The notes beneath the pieces were generated by a model. It was given only the letters and a program-made list of their open reading frames with translations. It searched no databases and had not been told where the DNA came from. A program made the position numbers and the translations under genes. From contig NZ_LN850107.1 of the NCBI RefSeq assembly GCF_900070365.1, positions 6,696,001 through 6,760,000 of the forward strand: a stretch of 64,000 bases of DNA, written 5' to 3'. The stretch's first letter is position 1. Every line of letters starts with the position of its first letter. Below are positions 8,402 to 18,081 of the stretch, in pieces. The stretch is from Alloactinosynnema sp. L-07 (GTDB lineage: Bacteria > Actinomycetota > Actinomycetes > Mycobacteriales > Pseudonocardiaceae).

Positions 8402-10917
8402 AGTCGTGGGTCCACCGGTTCCGATTCCAGCGCGAGCACCGCGAACACGCACTCGTGCACCCGCCACAGCGGCTCGCCGCGGGTCAGCCGTGCCAAGCCT
8501 TCCAGGCCCAGCGCGTACTCGCGCATCGCCAGGGAGCGCTTGTGGTTGAGCTTGCGGTCGCGCAGCCGCGACAGGTTCGACGGTTCGGTGTAGTCCGGGC
8601 CGTAGATGATCCGCAGGTACTCCCGCCCGCGCACCTTCACCCCCGGCAGCGCCTTCGGCACGTGGTTCGCGGCGGGCTTGACCACCATGCCCTCGCCGCC
8701 CGCCGCCGTCAGCTCCGTCCACCAGTCGATTCCCGCCGCCACCGACGTCGGGTCGGTCGTGTCGACGGCGATGGTGCGGGTCAGGGTGAACAGCGACGGG
8801 TCCGCCGCGTGCAGGCGGGCCGCGAGGTCCAGGTGCCAGGCGTGCGGGCGGTCCTGGAACATCGCGCCCTCTGCGGCCAGCAGTTGGAACGGGGCCAGGC
8901 GGACGCCGGTCAGGCCGTCGGTCGGCCAGCAGTAGCGCCGGTAGGCCGCCCGGTAGTCCGTCGCGTTCGCCGAGCGCGCCCGCTGCCTCGACAGCAGGTC
9001 ACCCAGGTCGACCCCGCGCCCGGCCGCCGACGACAGCGCGTCGACGGCGGCGGGCAGGGCGGCCTCGGCGGCGGCGCCCACGGCGGCGTACTGGTTGAGG
9101 ATCAGGCCCGACGCCTTGGCGCTCCACGGCAGCAGTTCGGCGTCGAGCAGCAGCCAGTCCGTGCCCAACTCGGCCCACAGCTCGGCTTCGGTGACGGCCG
9201 CGCGGACCCGCGTCAACAACTCGAGGGTCAACGCGTCGTCGAAGAACGGGCGGCCCGTGCGGGTGTGCACGACGCCGTCGCCATCGATGCCGAAGCGGTC
9301 GAAGGCGCCGTCGCGGGTCACCAGGACAACCGCGCGCGAGCCCATGTGCTTCTCCTCGCACAGGACCTCGCCGACGCCGCGGCTCGCGTAGTCCGCGAAC
9401 GCCTCCGACGGGTGTTCCAGCAGGTCGCCGCTGGTGTGGGTGGATGTCGGCGCCATCGTCGGCGGCAGGTACAGCAGCCAGCGCGGGTCGACGGCGAAGC
9501 GGCTCATCACCTCCAGCGCCGCCGCGGCCTGCTCGCCGCGAACCGTCACCTGGCCCAGCGCGCCCGTCTCGATCACGCGCTTGCCGATGACGTCCGACAG
9601 CGCGAGCACGCTCGGCTCCCGCCCGCCGAAGGGATCCGGCGGGGCCAGCGGCCGGATCGGCTCGTACCAGACCTGGTGCGCCTTGACCGACACGACTTCG
9701 CGCTCGGGATACCGAAGCGCTGTGAGCTTGCCGCCGAACACCACACCTGTGTCCAGGCACATGGTTCCGTTGACCCACTCGGGTTCCACCACCGGCGTGT
9801 GTCCATAAAGGACCATCGTGCGGCCGCGGTAGTCCTCGGCCCACGGGTAGCGCACCGGCAGGCCGAACTCGTCGGTCTCGCCGGTCGTGTCCCCGTAGAG
9901 CGCGAAGCTGCGCACCCGGCCCGACGCGCGTCCGTGGTACTCGCGCGGCAGACCGGCGTGGGCCACGACGAGGTTCTCGCCGTCGAGCCGATAGTGCGAG
10001 ATCAGGCCGTCGCAGAACCGCTCGACGCGCGCGCGGAACTCGTCGGACTCCTCGCCCAGTTGCGCCAGCGACTCCGCCAGCCCATGCGCCACCGTGACTT
10101 TGCGGCCCCGCAGCGCGCGGGTCAGCTTCTGCTCGTGGTTGCCGCACACCGCGAGCGCGGTCCCGGCCTCCACCATGCCCATGGCCAGCCGCAGCACGCC
10201 AGGGGTGTCCGGGCCGCGGTCGACCAGGTCGCCGACGTAGACCACCCGGCGGCCCTCGGGGTGGCTCGCGCCGACCGCGCGGCCCTGGTCGTCGCGGGTG
10301 ACGGCGTAGCCAAGCTCGCCGAGTAGGTCCTCCAGCTCGGCTCGGCAGCCGTGCACGTCGCCGATGACGTCGAACGGGCCGGTCTGGTCGCGCAGGTCGT
10401 TGTTCAGCCGCTCCGGCACTATCCGCGCGGCGTCCACTTCGGACTCGCCGCGCAGCACGTGTACCTTGCGGAAACCCTCCTTCTGCAGGAATCCCAGCGA
10501 GCGGCGCAGGTCGGCGCGGTGGCGCTTGACCACGTGCGCGCCGAAGTCGCGGTCGGGCCGCTCGGCGTTGCGGCGCACGCACACCGCCTCCGGCAGGTCC
10601 AGCACGATCGCCACCGGCAGCACGTTGTGCTCCCGCGCCAGCTTCACCAGCGCCGCCCGCGGCTCGTGCTGCACGTTCGTCGCGTCGATGACGGTCACCA
10701 GACCGGCGCGCAAGCGTTTGCCCGCTACGTAGTGCAGCGTGTCGAAGGCCTCGGCCGAGACCGACTGGTCGTTCTCGTCGTCGCTGACCAGGCCGCGGAA
10801 GAAGTCGCTGGAGAGCACCTGCGTCGGCTTGAAGTGCGTGCGCGCGAAGGTCGACTTGCCGGAGCCAGAGGCACCGATAAGCACTACGAGCGCCATGTCG
10901 GGGATCGCGAGGTCCAT
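8398..10917 (-). CDS. pnkp: Bacterial RNA repair enzyme Pnkp (kinase-phosphatase-ligase)
   Basis: End-healing and sealing enzyme for broken RNA, 839 residues with three modules in the usual order. The polynucleotide 5'-kinase has the P-loop GASGSGKST at 15-23. The metallophosphoesterase 2',3'-phosphatase has GDVHG at about 186-190, GDLVDRG at 229-235 and GNHE at 259-262. The C-terminal adenylyltransferase/ligase has the nucleophile Lys523 in EEKHMGSRAV. The ligase module needs the Hen1 N-domain for activity in known systems. The ATG shares its A with the hen1 stop (TGATG), and GGAGG lies five bases upstream. Confidence 0.95.
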   Translation of the reverse strand: MDLAIPDMALVVLIGASGSGKSTFARTHFKPTQVLSSDFFRGLVSDDENDQSVSAEAFDTLHYVAGKRLRAGLVTVIDATNVQHEPRAALVKLAREHNVLPVAIVLDLPEAVCVRRNAERPDRDFGAHVVKRHRADLRRSLGFLQKEGFRKVHVLRGESEVDAARIVPERLNNDLRDQTGPFDVIGDVHGCRAELEDLLGELGYAVTRDDQGRAVGASHPEGRRVVYVGDLVDRGPDTPGVLRLAMGMVEAGTALAVCGNHEQKLTRALRGRKVTVAHGLAESLAQLGEESDEFRARVERFCDGLISHYRLDGENLVVAHAGLPREYHGRASGRVRSFALYGDTTGETDEFGLPVRYPWAEDYRGRTMVLYGHTPVVEPEWVNGTMCLDTGVVFGGKLTALRYPEREVVSVKAHQVWYEPIRPLAPPDPFGGREPSVLALSDVIGKRVIETGALGQVTVRGEQAAAALEVMSRFAVDPRWLLYLPPTMAPTSTHTSGDLLEHPSEAFADYASRGVGEVLCEEKHMGSRAVVLVTRDGAFDRFGIDGDGVVHTRTGRPFFDDALTLELLTRVRAAVTEAELWAELGTDWLLLDAELLPWSAKASGLILNQYAAVGAAAEAALPAAVDALSSAAGRGVDLGDLLSRQRARSANATDYRAAYRRYCWPTDGLTGVRLAPFQLLAAEGAMFQDRPHAWHLDLAARLHAADPSLFTLTRTIAVDTTDPTSVAAGIDWWTELTAAGGEGMVVKPAANHVPKALPGVKVRGREYLRIIYGPDYTEPSNLSRLRDRKLNHKRSLAMREYALGLEGLARLTRGEPLWRVHECVFAVLALESEPVDPRL

Positions 10918-12305
10918 CAGGCCTCCTTCCGGGAGAACAGGGCGAGCTGGGTGGGGGAGCCGTGCGTCTCGTCGAGCGAGCCGACCGGGACGTATCGGAC
11001 GGTGTAGCCGCGTCGGGCCGCCACGCCGTCGGCCCAGTCCTGGAACTGCGCGCGGGTCCACTCGAAGCGGTGGTCCGGATGGCGGAATTTGCCTTCGGGC
11101 AGGGTCGGGTAGAGGACGTTGTACTCCACGTTCGGCGTGGTGACGATGACGTGGCGCGGCTTCGCGGTGCCGAACACGGCCTGCTCCAGCGCGGGCAGCC
11201 TGCTCGGGTCGACGTGCTCGACGACCTCCATCAGCACGGCCGCGTCGTAGCCCGCCAGCGCCGGGTCGGTGTAGGTGACCGAGGACTGGCGCAACTCGAT
11301 GCGGTCGCGCACCCGGTCGGAGAGGCGGTCAAGGTTCAGCCTGCGCTCGGCGGCGTCGAGGGCGGCGGCGGAGACGTCACAGCCGACGATCTCGGTGAAC
11401 GTCGGATCGGCCAGCAGGTCGCGCAGCAGCGCGCCGCCGCCGCAGCCCAGGTCGAGCACGCGGTGCGCCCGGACCCGGTGCAGCGCCTCGACCACCGCGC
11501 GGCGGCGGACGGCGGCCAGCGGCTCGGTGAGGGTCGGCTCGGCGAGGGCGTTGTCGAGCGCTTCTGCCTCGGCGCCGTCCAACTCGGCGAGCTGGGCCAT
11601 GGCCGTGCGGACCAGGGACCTCCGGTGCGCGAGATAGCGCTGGCTGATCAGCTCCCGCTCGGGGTGGGTGGCCAGCCAGCCGTCGCCCGCGCGCAGCAGC
11701 TTCTCGATCTCGTCCTCGGCCACCCAGTAGTGCTTGGCGCCGTCCATCACCGGCAGCAGCACATACAGGTGACGCAGCGCGTCGGCCAGCCGCAACTCGC
11801 TATCGATCCGCAGGTCGAGGTAGCGCGAGTCGCCCCAGTCGGGGAACTCCGGGTCGAGCGGGACCGCTCGCGCGTCGACCCGCCAGCCCAGCGGCGCGAA
11901 CAGCCGCTCCGCCAGCGCCGGGCCCCCAGAACATGGCGCGGCCGGGATCCGGACGTGCAGCGGGATGGCCCGCTCGACCAACTCCGGCCGCGGGTCGCAG
12001 CGGCCGTTCATCGCGGTCTTGAAGACACTCGACAGCGCGACCGCGAGCAGCGACCCGGCCGCGTACGGACGGTCGTTGACGTACTGGCCCAGGGTGAACG
12101 CGTCGTTCTTGCGGCCACGCACCAGCGCGATCGGGTCGACGTCGAGCAGCAGCGCCGCGGTGCACTCGTCCTCGTCGGCGCGCGGGTAGAAGACATGGGC
12201 GGTGCCGGACGACACGCTGAACGCTTGCGCCTTGTCGGGATGCTTGAACAGCAGGTACCCGAGGTCGGTCGCGGGGGTCATAGTGGTCGTCAGGGTCATC
12301 AGCAC
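10917..12305 (-). CDS. hen1: 3'-terminal RNA ribose 2'-O-methyltransferase Hen1
   Basis: Methylates the 2'-OH at the 3' end of cleaved RNA before sealing, which protects the repaired site from the same ribotoxin. The 462-residue protein has the N-terminal Hen1-L domain that activates the Pnkp ligase (about 1-245) and a C-terminal SAM-dependent methyltransferase with VLDLGCGGGALL and the metal-binding MEVVEHVD plus HRFEW motifs. The GTG start lacks a clear Shine-Dalgarno sequence; an ATG two codons later is the alternative. It is the first gene of the leftward operon and is divergent from the DUF255 gene across 56 bases. Confidence 0.95.
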   Translation of the reverse strand: MLMTLTTTMTPATDLGYLLFKHPDKAQAFSVSSGTAHVFYPRADEDECTAALLLDVDPIALVRGRKNDAFTLGQYVNDRPYAAGSLLAVALSSVFKTAMNGRCDPRPELVERAIPLHVRIPAAPCSGGPALAERLFAPLGWRVDARAVPLDPEFPDWGDSRYLDLRIDSELRLADALRHLYVLLPVMDGAKHYWVAEDEIEKLLRAGDGWLATHPERELISQRYLAHRRSLVRTAMAQLAELDGAEAEALDNALAEPTLTEPLAAVRRRAVVEALHRVRAHRVLDLGCGGGALLRDLLADPTFTEIVGCDVSAAALDAAERRLNLDRLSDRVRDRIELRQSSVTYTDPALAGYDAAVLMEVVEHVDPSRLPALEQAVFGTAKPRHVIVTTPNVEYNVLYPTLPEGKFRHPDHRFEWTRAQFQDWADGVAARRGYTVRYVPVGSLDETHGSPTQLALFSRKEA

Positions 12306-12361
12306 CGTGGAAGTGTCGCCTATCCGACGCGTCGGCTCACGTCATTTGAGAGGGTTGCGGC

Positions 12362-14362
12362 ATGGCGAACCGGCTCCACCACTCCACCAGCCCGTACCTG
12401 CTGCAGCACGCCGACAACCCGGTCGACTGGTGGGAGTGGGGCCAGGAGGCCTTCGCCGAGGCCGCGCGCCGGGACGTGCCGATCCTGCTGTCGGTCGGCT
12501 ACGCGGCCTGCCACTGGTGTCACGTGATGGCCCACGAGTCTTTCGAGGACGCCGAGACGGCCGCGCTGATGAACGAGTACTTCGTCAACGTCAAGGTCGA
12601 CCGGGAGGAGCGCCCGGACGTCGACGCCGTCTACATGACCGCCACCCAGGCGATGACCGGGCACGGCGGCTGGCCGATGACCTGCTTCCTGACCCCGGAG
12701 GGTGAGCCGTTCCACTGCGGCACCTACTTCCCGCCGACGCCCCGGCACGGGATGCCATCGTTCCGCCAGCTGCTCACCGCGGTGCACCAGGCGTGGGCGT
12801 CCGATGACACCGAGGTGCGGGAGGCGGCGTCGCGGATCGTCGCGGAACTGGGCAAGCAGGCCGCGCCGCTTGCTGTGTCCACTGTGGATGAATCGGTGCT
12901 GGCCGGGGCGGCGGCCTCGCTGCTGGGGGACTACGACCGGGTGAACGGCGGCTTCGGTACGGCGCCCAAGTTCCCGCCGACGATGGTGCTGGAGTTCCTG
13001 CTGCGCCACCACGAGCGGACCGGGTCGGTCGAAGCGTTGTCCATTGTGGAGGGTTCGGTCCGGGCGATGGCGGACGGCGGGCTCAACGATCAGCTCGCGG
13101 GCGGCTTCGCCCGCTACAGCGTGGACGCGGGCTGGGTGGTGCCGCACTTCGAGAAGATGCTGTACGACAACGCTCTGCTGCTGCGGCACGTCGCCCACCT
13201 GGCCCGCCGGACCGGCGTTGACCGGTACCGGGAGGTGGCCGCGGAGACGGCTGGGTTCCTGGTGCGGGACCTGGGGACCGCCGAAGGCGGGTTCGCTTCG
13301 TCGCTGGACGCCGACACCGACGGGGTCGAGGGGCTCACCTACGTGTGGACGCCCACCGAACTGGCCACGGTGCTGGGAGAAGACGACGGGGCCTGGGCGG
13401 CGGAACTGCTGGGTGTGACGGCGGCGGGGACGTTCGAGCACGGCGCGTCCACGCTGCGGTTCCAGCGCGAGGTCGACGACCGGGAGCGCTGGACCCGGAT
13501 CAAGGCGGCGCTGCTGGCCGCTCGTGACACCAGGCCGCAGCCGGGGCGTGACGACAAGGTCGTCACGGCGTGGAACGGCCTGGCGATCAGCGCCCTGGCC
13601 GAGGCGGGCGCCGCGCTGGGCGAGCCTGGCTGGATCGCCGCGGCTGAACGGGCCGCGGAACTGGTGCTCGGCCTGCACCTTGTTGACGGCAGGCTGCGTC
13701 GGACCTCGCGGGCCGGGGCCGTCGGCACGGCGGCGGGCGTCCTGGAGGACTACGGCTGCCTGGCCGACGGTCTGCTCGCCCTGCACCAGGCCACCGGCGC
13801 GGTGCGCTGGCTCGACGCCGCGTGCGGCCTGCTCGACACGGCGTTGGCCCACTTCGCCGACCCCGCCGTCCCCGGCGCCTATCACGACACCGCCGACGAC
13901 GCTGACGCGTTGGTCTGGCGGCCCGCCGACCCCGGCGACAACGCCTCGCCGTCGGGCGCCTCCGCGCTCGCGGGCGCACTGGTGCAGGGCTCGGCTCTGG
14001 CGGGCGCGGACCGTGCCGACGCGTACCGCACCGCCGCCGAGGACGCGGTGGCCCGCGCGGGCATCCTGGCCGCCCGCGCGCCCAGGTTCGCGGGCCACTG
14101 GCTGACGGTGGCCGAGGCGCTGGCGCACGGTCCGTTGCAGGTCGCGATCGTCGGCCCCGAGGCCGCGCGCGCCGAACTCGTGGCGACCGCGCTGCGGCAC
14201 GCGCCGGGCGGGGCGGTCATCCTCGCGGGCGAGCCCGACAGCGCGCCTTTGCTCGACCAGCGCCCTCTGGTCGACGGCCTGCCCGCGGCCTATATGTGCC
14301 GCGGCTATCTCTGCGATCGCCCTCGCACCGACCCGAACGACCTGGCGACAGCGCTCCGCTGA
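12362..14362 (+). CDS. DUF255 thioredoxin-domain protein (YyaL/SPATA20-like)
   Basis: A 666-residue cytoplasmic protein of the YyaL family. The N-terminal thioredoxin-like domain (about 1-165) carries a Cys50-x-x-Cys53 pair in AACHWCHVM. The remainder is an (alpha/alpha)6-barrel like that of N-acylglucosamine epimerases and glycosidases (for example [13 protein letters not shown] and [14 protein letters not shown]). Length matches the family. The biochemical role is not established. It stands alone, divergent from hen1. Confidence 0.93.
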   Translation: MANRLHHSTSPYLLQHADNPVDWWEWGQEAFAEAARRDVPILLSVGYAACHWCHVMAHESFEDAETAALMNEYFVNVKVDREERPDVDAVYMTATQAMTGHGGWPMTCFLTPEGEPFHCGTYFPPTPRHGMPSFRQLLTAVHQAWASDDTEVREAASRIVAELGKQAAPLAVSTVDESVLAGAAASLLGDYDRVNGGFGTAPKFPPTMVLEFLLRHHERTGSVEALSIVEGSVRAMADGGLNDQLAGGFARYSVDAGWVVPHFEKMLYDNALLLRHVAHLARRTGVDRYREVAAETAGFLVRDLGTAEGGFASSLDADTDGVEGLTYVWTPTELATVLGEDDGAWAAELLGVTAAGTFEHGASTLRFQREVDDRERWTRIKAALLAARDTRPQPGRDDKVVTAWNGLAISALAEAGAALGEPGWIAAAERAAELVLGLHLVDGRLRRTSRAGAVGTAAGVLEDYGCLADGLLALHQATGAVRWLDAACGLLDTALAHFADPAVPGAYHDTADDADALVWRPADPGDNASPSGASALAGALVQGSALAGADRADAYRTAAEDAVARAGILAARAPRFAGHWLTVAEALAHGPLQVAIVGPEAARAELVATALRHAPGGAVILAGEPDSAPLLDQRPLVDGLPAAYMCRGYLCDRPRTDPNDLATALR

Positions 14363-14439
14363 CAGCGAAACAACGCGACATACTCGTGTATCGGCGTAAC
14401 GTTAGTGGGGAAGTAATCATGTAATCAAAGGAGCCGGAC

Positions 14440-15000
14440 ATGCGTGGGAACTGGAGTGGCCGCCCCCGCGGCGGCTGGCAGCAGACCGAACTTCCCTCAG
14501 CCGACGACGCCGCGGCCTGGTTCTCCGGCAGGCTGCCCGACGGCTGGTTCACCGGTGACCCGACCGTCACCGTCGACCGTGAAGAGATCCTGATCGTGGG
14601 CACCCTGCCCGACCTCGACGGCGACTACGCCGACGACGCGGCCCGGGCCGCGGCGGAGTCCGGGCGGATCTCCCGCTGGCGCGAGGACACCCGCGACGAG
14701 CGCATCGAGATCGCCCGCCAGGCCGAGCACCGCTACGCCCGCAAGGTCGCCTGGGGTGCCCGCCAGGGCGGCACCGAGGAGCTGTTCACCACCCTGTCGG
14801 TCCCGGTCATGACGCGCCTGCGCCAGCCGGAACGCCTGATCCTCGACACCCTGGTCGACGCCGGGGTCGCCCGGTCCCGGTCCGAGGCCCTGGCCTGGGC
14901 CGTGCGCCTGCTCGGCAAGCACGCCGAGGAGTGGCTCGGCGAACTGCGCGAGGCCATGAGCAAGGTCGACGAGCTGCGCAGCAAGGGCCCGGAGCTCTAA
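14440..15000 (+). CDS. Conserved actinobacterial hypothetical protein with RHH-like C-terminus
   Basis: A 186-residue acidic soluble protein. AAAGGAG precedes the ATG at 14440. The N-terminal half contains VTVDREEILIVGTLPDLDGD. The C-terminal segment (residues about 130-165, RLILDTLVDAGVARSRSEAL) resembles a ribbon-helix-helix or similar small dimer module, which is a pattern impression only. I know of no function. The GNAT gene begins six bases after its stop, so the two may be cotranscribed. A small inverted repeat (ATAC-N4-GTAT) lies about 50 bases upstream. Confidence 0.75.
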   Translation: MRGNWSGRPRGGWQQTELPSADDAAAWFSGRLPDGWFTGDPTVTVDREEILIVGTLPDLDGDYADDAARAAAESGRISRWREDTRDERIEIARQAEHRYARKVAWGARQGGTEELFTTLSVPVMTRLRQPERLILDTLVDAGVARSRSEALAWAVRLLGKHAEEWLGELREAMSKVDELRSKGPEL

Positions 15001-15005
15001 ATCCG

Positions 15006-15569
15006 GTGGCGGCCGCGGCCGCACTCGGCCACCCTGTCGGCGTGCTGACGGGAGACCTGGTGCGGCTGCGGCCCCTCGAGTTGGACGACGCCGACACACT
15101 TTGGCGGTGGAACGAGGACCCCGAGATCATGCGGTGGTTCGATACCGACTTCCCGGAGTCGCTGTTCCAGTTCCGGGAGCGCTTCGCCAACCGCGCCCGC
15201 GACTCCTGGGACCGGCTCGCCCTGGCCATCGAGACCCGCGGCGACCAGCGGTTCGTCGGGATCGTCCAGCTCCGCGACACCCGCCACCACCTCGGCCGCG
15301 CCGAACTCGACATCTACCTCGGCGAGCAGGACGTGTGGGGCAAGGGGATCGGCGCCGAGGCGATGCGGCTGATCTGCGGGTTCGGCTTCGCCAAGATGCG
15401 GCTGCACGCCATCGAGCTGTCCGTGGTCGCCGAGAACGAACGCGCCCGCGCGCTCTACCGCAAGATCGGGTTCAGTGAGGACGGCCGCTTGCGCGATGCC
15501 GCCCGGCACGACGGGCAGTGGCATGACGTGATCATCATGACGCTGCTCGAAGGCGAACTACGGGTATAG
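15006..15569 (+). CDS. GNAT-family N-acetyltransferase (RimJ/RimL-like)
   Basis: A 187-residue acetyltransferase of the RimJ/RimL type, opening with VRLRPLELDDADTLWRWNED. The acetyl-CoA-binding loop is in the GKGIGAEAMRL region and the C-terminal ENERARALYRKIGF motif is typical. The substrate cannot be told. GTG 15006 is the chosen start, and GTG 15042, twelve codons later, is possible. Its 3' end overlaps the convergent hemolysin III gene by twelve bases, so no terminator separates them. Confidence 0.85.
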   Translation: MAAAAALGHPVGVLTGDLVRLRPLELDDADTLWRWNEDPEIMRWFDTDFPESLFQFRERFANRARDSWDRLALAIETRGDQRFVGIVQLRDTRHHLGRAELDIYLGEQDVWGKGIGAEAMRLICGFGFAKMRLHAIELSVVAENERARALYRKIGFSEDGRLRDAARHDGQWHDVIIMTLLEGELRV

Positions 15570-16229
15570 CGCGAACCACACGGCCACGTAGTGGCAGATC
15601 GCGGCGATGACCGTGGCCGCGTGGAAGAACTCGTGGTGGCCGAACGTCGTCGGCCACGGGTTGGGCCACTTCGTCGCGTAGAAGACCGCGCCGACCGTGT
15701 AGAACAGGCCGCCCGCCAGCAGCAGGACCAGCGCCGCGACGCCCGCGTGGGCCAGCAGCTCCGGCAGCACGAACACCGCCACCCAGCCCAGCGCGATATA
15801 GATCGGCGTGCCCAGCCAGCGCGGCGCGTGCGGCCACAGCATCTTCAGCGCCACGCCGCCGATCGCCCCGCCCCACACCACGCCGAGCACGATGTAGCCG
15901 GTCGGCTTGCTCATCGCCAGCAGGCTGAACGGCGTGTACGTGCCCGCGATGAAGACGAAGATCATCGAGTGGTCGAGCCGCTTCATCCACGTGCGCGCGG
16001 TCTCGGTGACCCACCAGCGCCGGTGGTAGAGCGCGCTCACGCCGAACAGGCCCAGCACGGTGGCGCCGTAGACCGAGGTGGCCAGTGCGGCCGTGCCGGA
16101 CACCGTGGAGGCGGCCAGCGCGATCAGCGTCGCGCCCGTCGCCACCGAGACGATGAACGACCAGAAGTGGATGACGCCGCGCAGCCGCGGCTTGCTGAAG
16201 CCCGCCGGGGGCATGGTCGCCGCTGTCAC
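15558..16229 (-). CDS. Hemolysin III / PAQR-family membrane protein
   Basis: A protein of about 223 residues with seven predicted membrane helices. The PAQR-family histidine motifs are present: SALYHRRWW near helix 2, the LDHSMIFVFIAGTYTPF block and HHEFFHAATV in the last helix. Bacterial members are called hemolysin III, but the fold is that of adiponectin receptor-type metal-dependent hydrolases. GTG 16229 and ATG 16214 are both plausible starts. It stands alone between convergent and divergent neighbours. Confidence 0.88.
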   Translation of the reverse strand: MTAATMPPAGFSKPRLRGVIHFWSFIVSVATGATLIALAASTVSGTAALATSVYGATVLGLFGVSALYHRRWWVTETARTWMKRLDHSMIFVFIAGTYTPFSLLAMSKPTGYIVLGVVWGGAIGGVALKMLWPHAPRWLGTPIYIALGWVAVFVLPELLAHAGVAALVLLLAGGLFYTVGAVFYATKWPNPWPTTFGHHEFFHAATVIAAICHYVAVWFALYP

Positions 16230-16287
16230 GTCTTCGAGGTTACGGCACCGTAGGTTACGGACGTGGAACGCTGTGGCCGGATCCACA

Positions 16288-16725
16288 TCACGACCATCCC
16301 GCGACCTCCCGGTGCTCGACCCGCAGACACCGGTCCATCACCACGTCCAGCCCGCCGTCGGCGGCGATCCGCGCGCCCGCGTCGCTGATCACACCCATCT
16401 GCAGCCACAGCGCGCCCGCGCCGATCTCGACGGCCTCCTCGGCTATGTCGGGCACGAACTCGGGCCTGCGGAACACGTCGACGATGTCGACCGGCTCGCC
16501 GATGTCGCGCAGCGAGGTGTAGGCGGGCAGCCCCTCCCAGGTCGCGATGTTGGGGTTCACCGGGAAGACCCGCAGGCCGCTGTTCACCAGATACGTCGCC
16601 ACGATGTGACTCGGCCGCGTCGGCGTCGGACTCAGACCGACCACCGCCACAGTCCGCGACTCGTGCATGAGTCGCTCGATGACCGTGAGGTCCTGCCATA
16701 TCGGATCGATCTCCGCGCGGTGCAC
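16288..16725 (-). CDS. CoA-binding domain protein (YccU-like)
   Basis: A 145-residue single-domain Rossmann-fold protein of the CoA_binding family, with TVAVVGLSPTPTRPSHIVA for the nucleotide loop and VFPVNPN after the second strand. Its partner and function are unknown. I favour the GTG at 16725; an upstream ATG at 16770 would add 15 residues but would overlap the divergent prenyl transferase start. Confidence 0.85.
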   Translation of the reverse strand: MHRAEIDPIWQDLTVIERLMHESRTVAVVGLSPTPTRPSHIVATYLVNSGLRVFPVNPNIATWEGLPAYTSLRDIGEPVDIVDVFRRPEFVPDIAEEAVEIGAGALWLQMGVISDAGARIAADGGLDVVMDRCLRVEHREVAGWS

Positions 16726-16768
16726 CTGCCCAGTGTGCCCGCTCACGGCCCAGTGCGGCGTACTCTGC

Positions 16769-17551
16769 ATGGCCGTGAGTCTTCGCAGGCGAGTGGCCGA
16801 CGTCGTGTACGGCCTCTACGAGAAGCGGCTACTGCAACAGGCGGGCGGCCGGATCCCGCGCCACGTCGGGGTGATGCTCGACGGCAACCGGCGCTGGGCC
16901 CGCGAGGCCGGGTTCACCGACGTCAACGACGGCCACCGGGTCGGCGCGCAGCGCATCGCCGACCTGCTGGGCTGGTGCAACGAGGCGGGCGTCGAGGTGG
17001 TCACCCTGTGGCTGCTGTCGACCGACAACCTCAACCGGCCCGAGTCCGAGCTGGCGCCGCTGCTGGAGATCATCGGCGACGTGGTCGACGAGCTGGCCGA
17101 GCCGGACCGGCCGTGGCGGCTGCGCATCATCGGCGCCCTCGACATCCTGCCGACCGAGACCGCCAACCGGCTCGCCGCCGCCGCCCGGCGCTCCGAGGGG
17201 AGCACGGGCATGGAGGTGAACATCGCCGTCGGCTATGGCGGCCGCCGCGAGATCGCCGACGCGGTGCGCAAGCTGCTGCAGCAGCACGCCGAGGCCGGGG
17301 GGACCATCGAGGAGCTCGCGGAAGTGCTCGATGTCGACCACATCGCCGAGCACCTCTACACCTCGGGGCAGCCCGATCCGGACCTGGTCATCAGAACATC
17401 TGGTGAACAACGGCTCTCGGGCTTCCTGCTGTGGCAGTCGGCCCATTCCGAGTTTCATTTCTGCGAGGCGTACTGGCCCGACTTCAGGCGCACCGATTTT
17501 CTGCGCGCACTGCGCGCCTACGGTATTCGGCACCGCCGGTTCGGATCTTAG
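16769..17551 (+). CDS. Short-chain (Z)-isoprenyl diphosphate synthase, (2Z,6E)-FPP synthase type
   Basis: cis-Prenyl transferase of 260 residues. Motifs of the UppS family are clear: MLDGNRRWARE with the catalytic Asp, GYGGRREIADA, and LVIRTSGEQRLSGFLLWQS near the C-terminus. The N-terminus (RRRVADVVYGLYEKRL) and overall pattern resemble the mycobacterial Rv1086 enzyme that makes (2Z,6E)-farnesyl diphosphate, more than the decaprenyl enzyme, so it probably supplies the short starter for lipid carriers. ATG 16769 or GTG 16775 could start it. A terminator follows. Confidence 0.93.
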   Translation: MAVSLRRRVADVVYGLYEKRLLQQAGGRIPRHVGVMLDGNRRWAREAGFTDVNDGHRVGAQRIADLLGWCNEAGVEVVTLWLLSTDNLNRPESELAPLLEIIGDVVDELAEPDRPWRLRIIGALDILPTETANRLAAAARRSEGSTGMEVNIAVGYGGRREIADAVRKLLQQHAEAGGTIEELAEVLDVDHIAEHLYTSGQPDPDLVIRTSGEQRLSGFLLWQSAHSEFHFCEAYWPDFRRTDFLRALRAYGIRHRRFGS

Positions 17552-17561
17552 GAAAGGCGAA

Positions 17562-17591
17562 CGGGTGCCCCGCGACTACGCGGGGCACCCG
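17562..17591. terminator. Terminator after the prenyl transferase gene
   Basis: CGGGTGCCCCGCG-N4-CGCGGGGCACCCG is a perfect 13-bp stem located between convergent genes and probably serves both. Confidence 0.85.
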
Positions 17592-17605
17592 AATTCCACC
17601 GTTTG

Positions 17606-17848
17606 TCAGCAGGCGTCGCAGAACGAGTGCGCGACCATCGACGGGGTCAGCGCGATACCGGTGTAGGCGCCCGCGATCAGCGCGGCGGCACCCCAGCCGA
17701 CGGCGCCGCCGCCGTCGGTGAACAGCTCGACGGCGTCGCCGTAGCTGGGGTGATCCGGAAAGTCCTGCGTATCGGCCGAGGCGAGTGGAGCGGCCGCGAG
17801 GGAGAGGCCGACCAGTGCGGCGGTGATGAATCCAGTCTTCTTCAGCAC
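17606..17848 (-). CDS. Small secreted peptide with C-terminal Cys pair
   Basis: An 80-residue product starting with GTG after AAAGG. A Sec signal peptide fills residues about 1-26 (LKKTGFITAALVGLSLAAAPLASA). The mature part of about 54 residues has an acidic start, a Gly/Ala-rich hydrophobic stretch (GAVGWGAAALIAGAYTGIAL) and ends in FCDAC, whose two cysteines could form a small disulfide loop. The family is not recognised. It could be a surface or antimicrobial peptide, but no immunity or processing genes adjoin it. Its upstream region is long (over 500 bases). Confidence 0.7.
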   Translation of the reverse strand: MLKKTGFITAALVGLSLAAAPLASADTQDFPDHPSYGDAVELFTDGGGAVGWGAAALIAGAYTGIALTPSMVAHSFCDAC

Positions 17849-18081
17849 GGTTTTTCTACCTTTCTCGCTGGTGTGGCGGCTCGCTATGAAAATTGCGGGC
17901 CGCGTCACTTCGCGTTCAACGTACTCGCGCCGAATTGAATTGGCAGTGCCGATACCCCATTGGGTTACCCAGTAAAGGCAGGATTCACTCGATGCGGCAG
18001 GTATCCGAATTCGCTGTGTCGGTGTGAGCGGCATCTACCGGGGAGTAACCCACCGATCGAGCCGGGTTCGGCGGACCCGCT

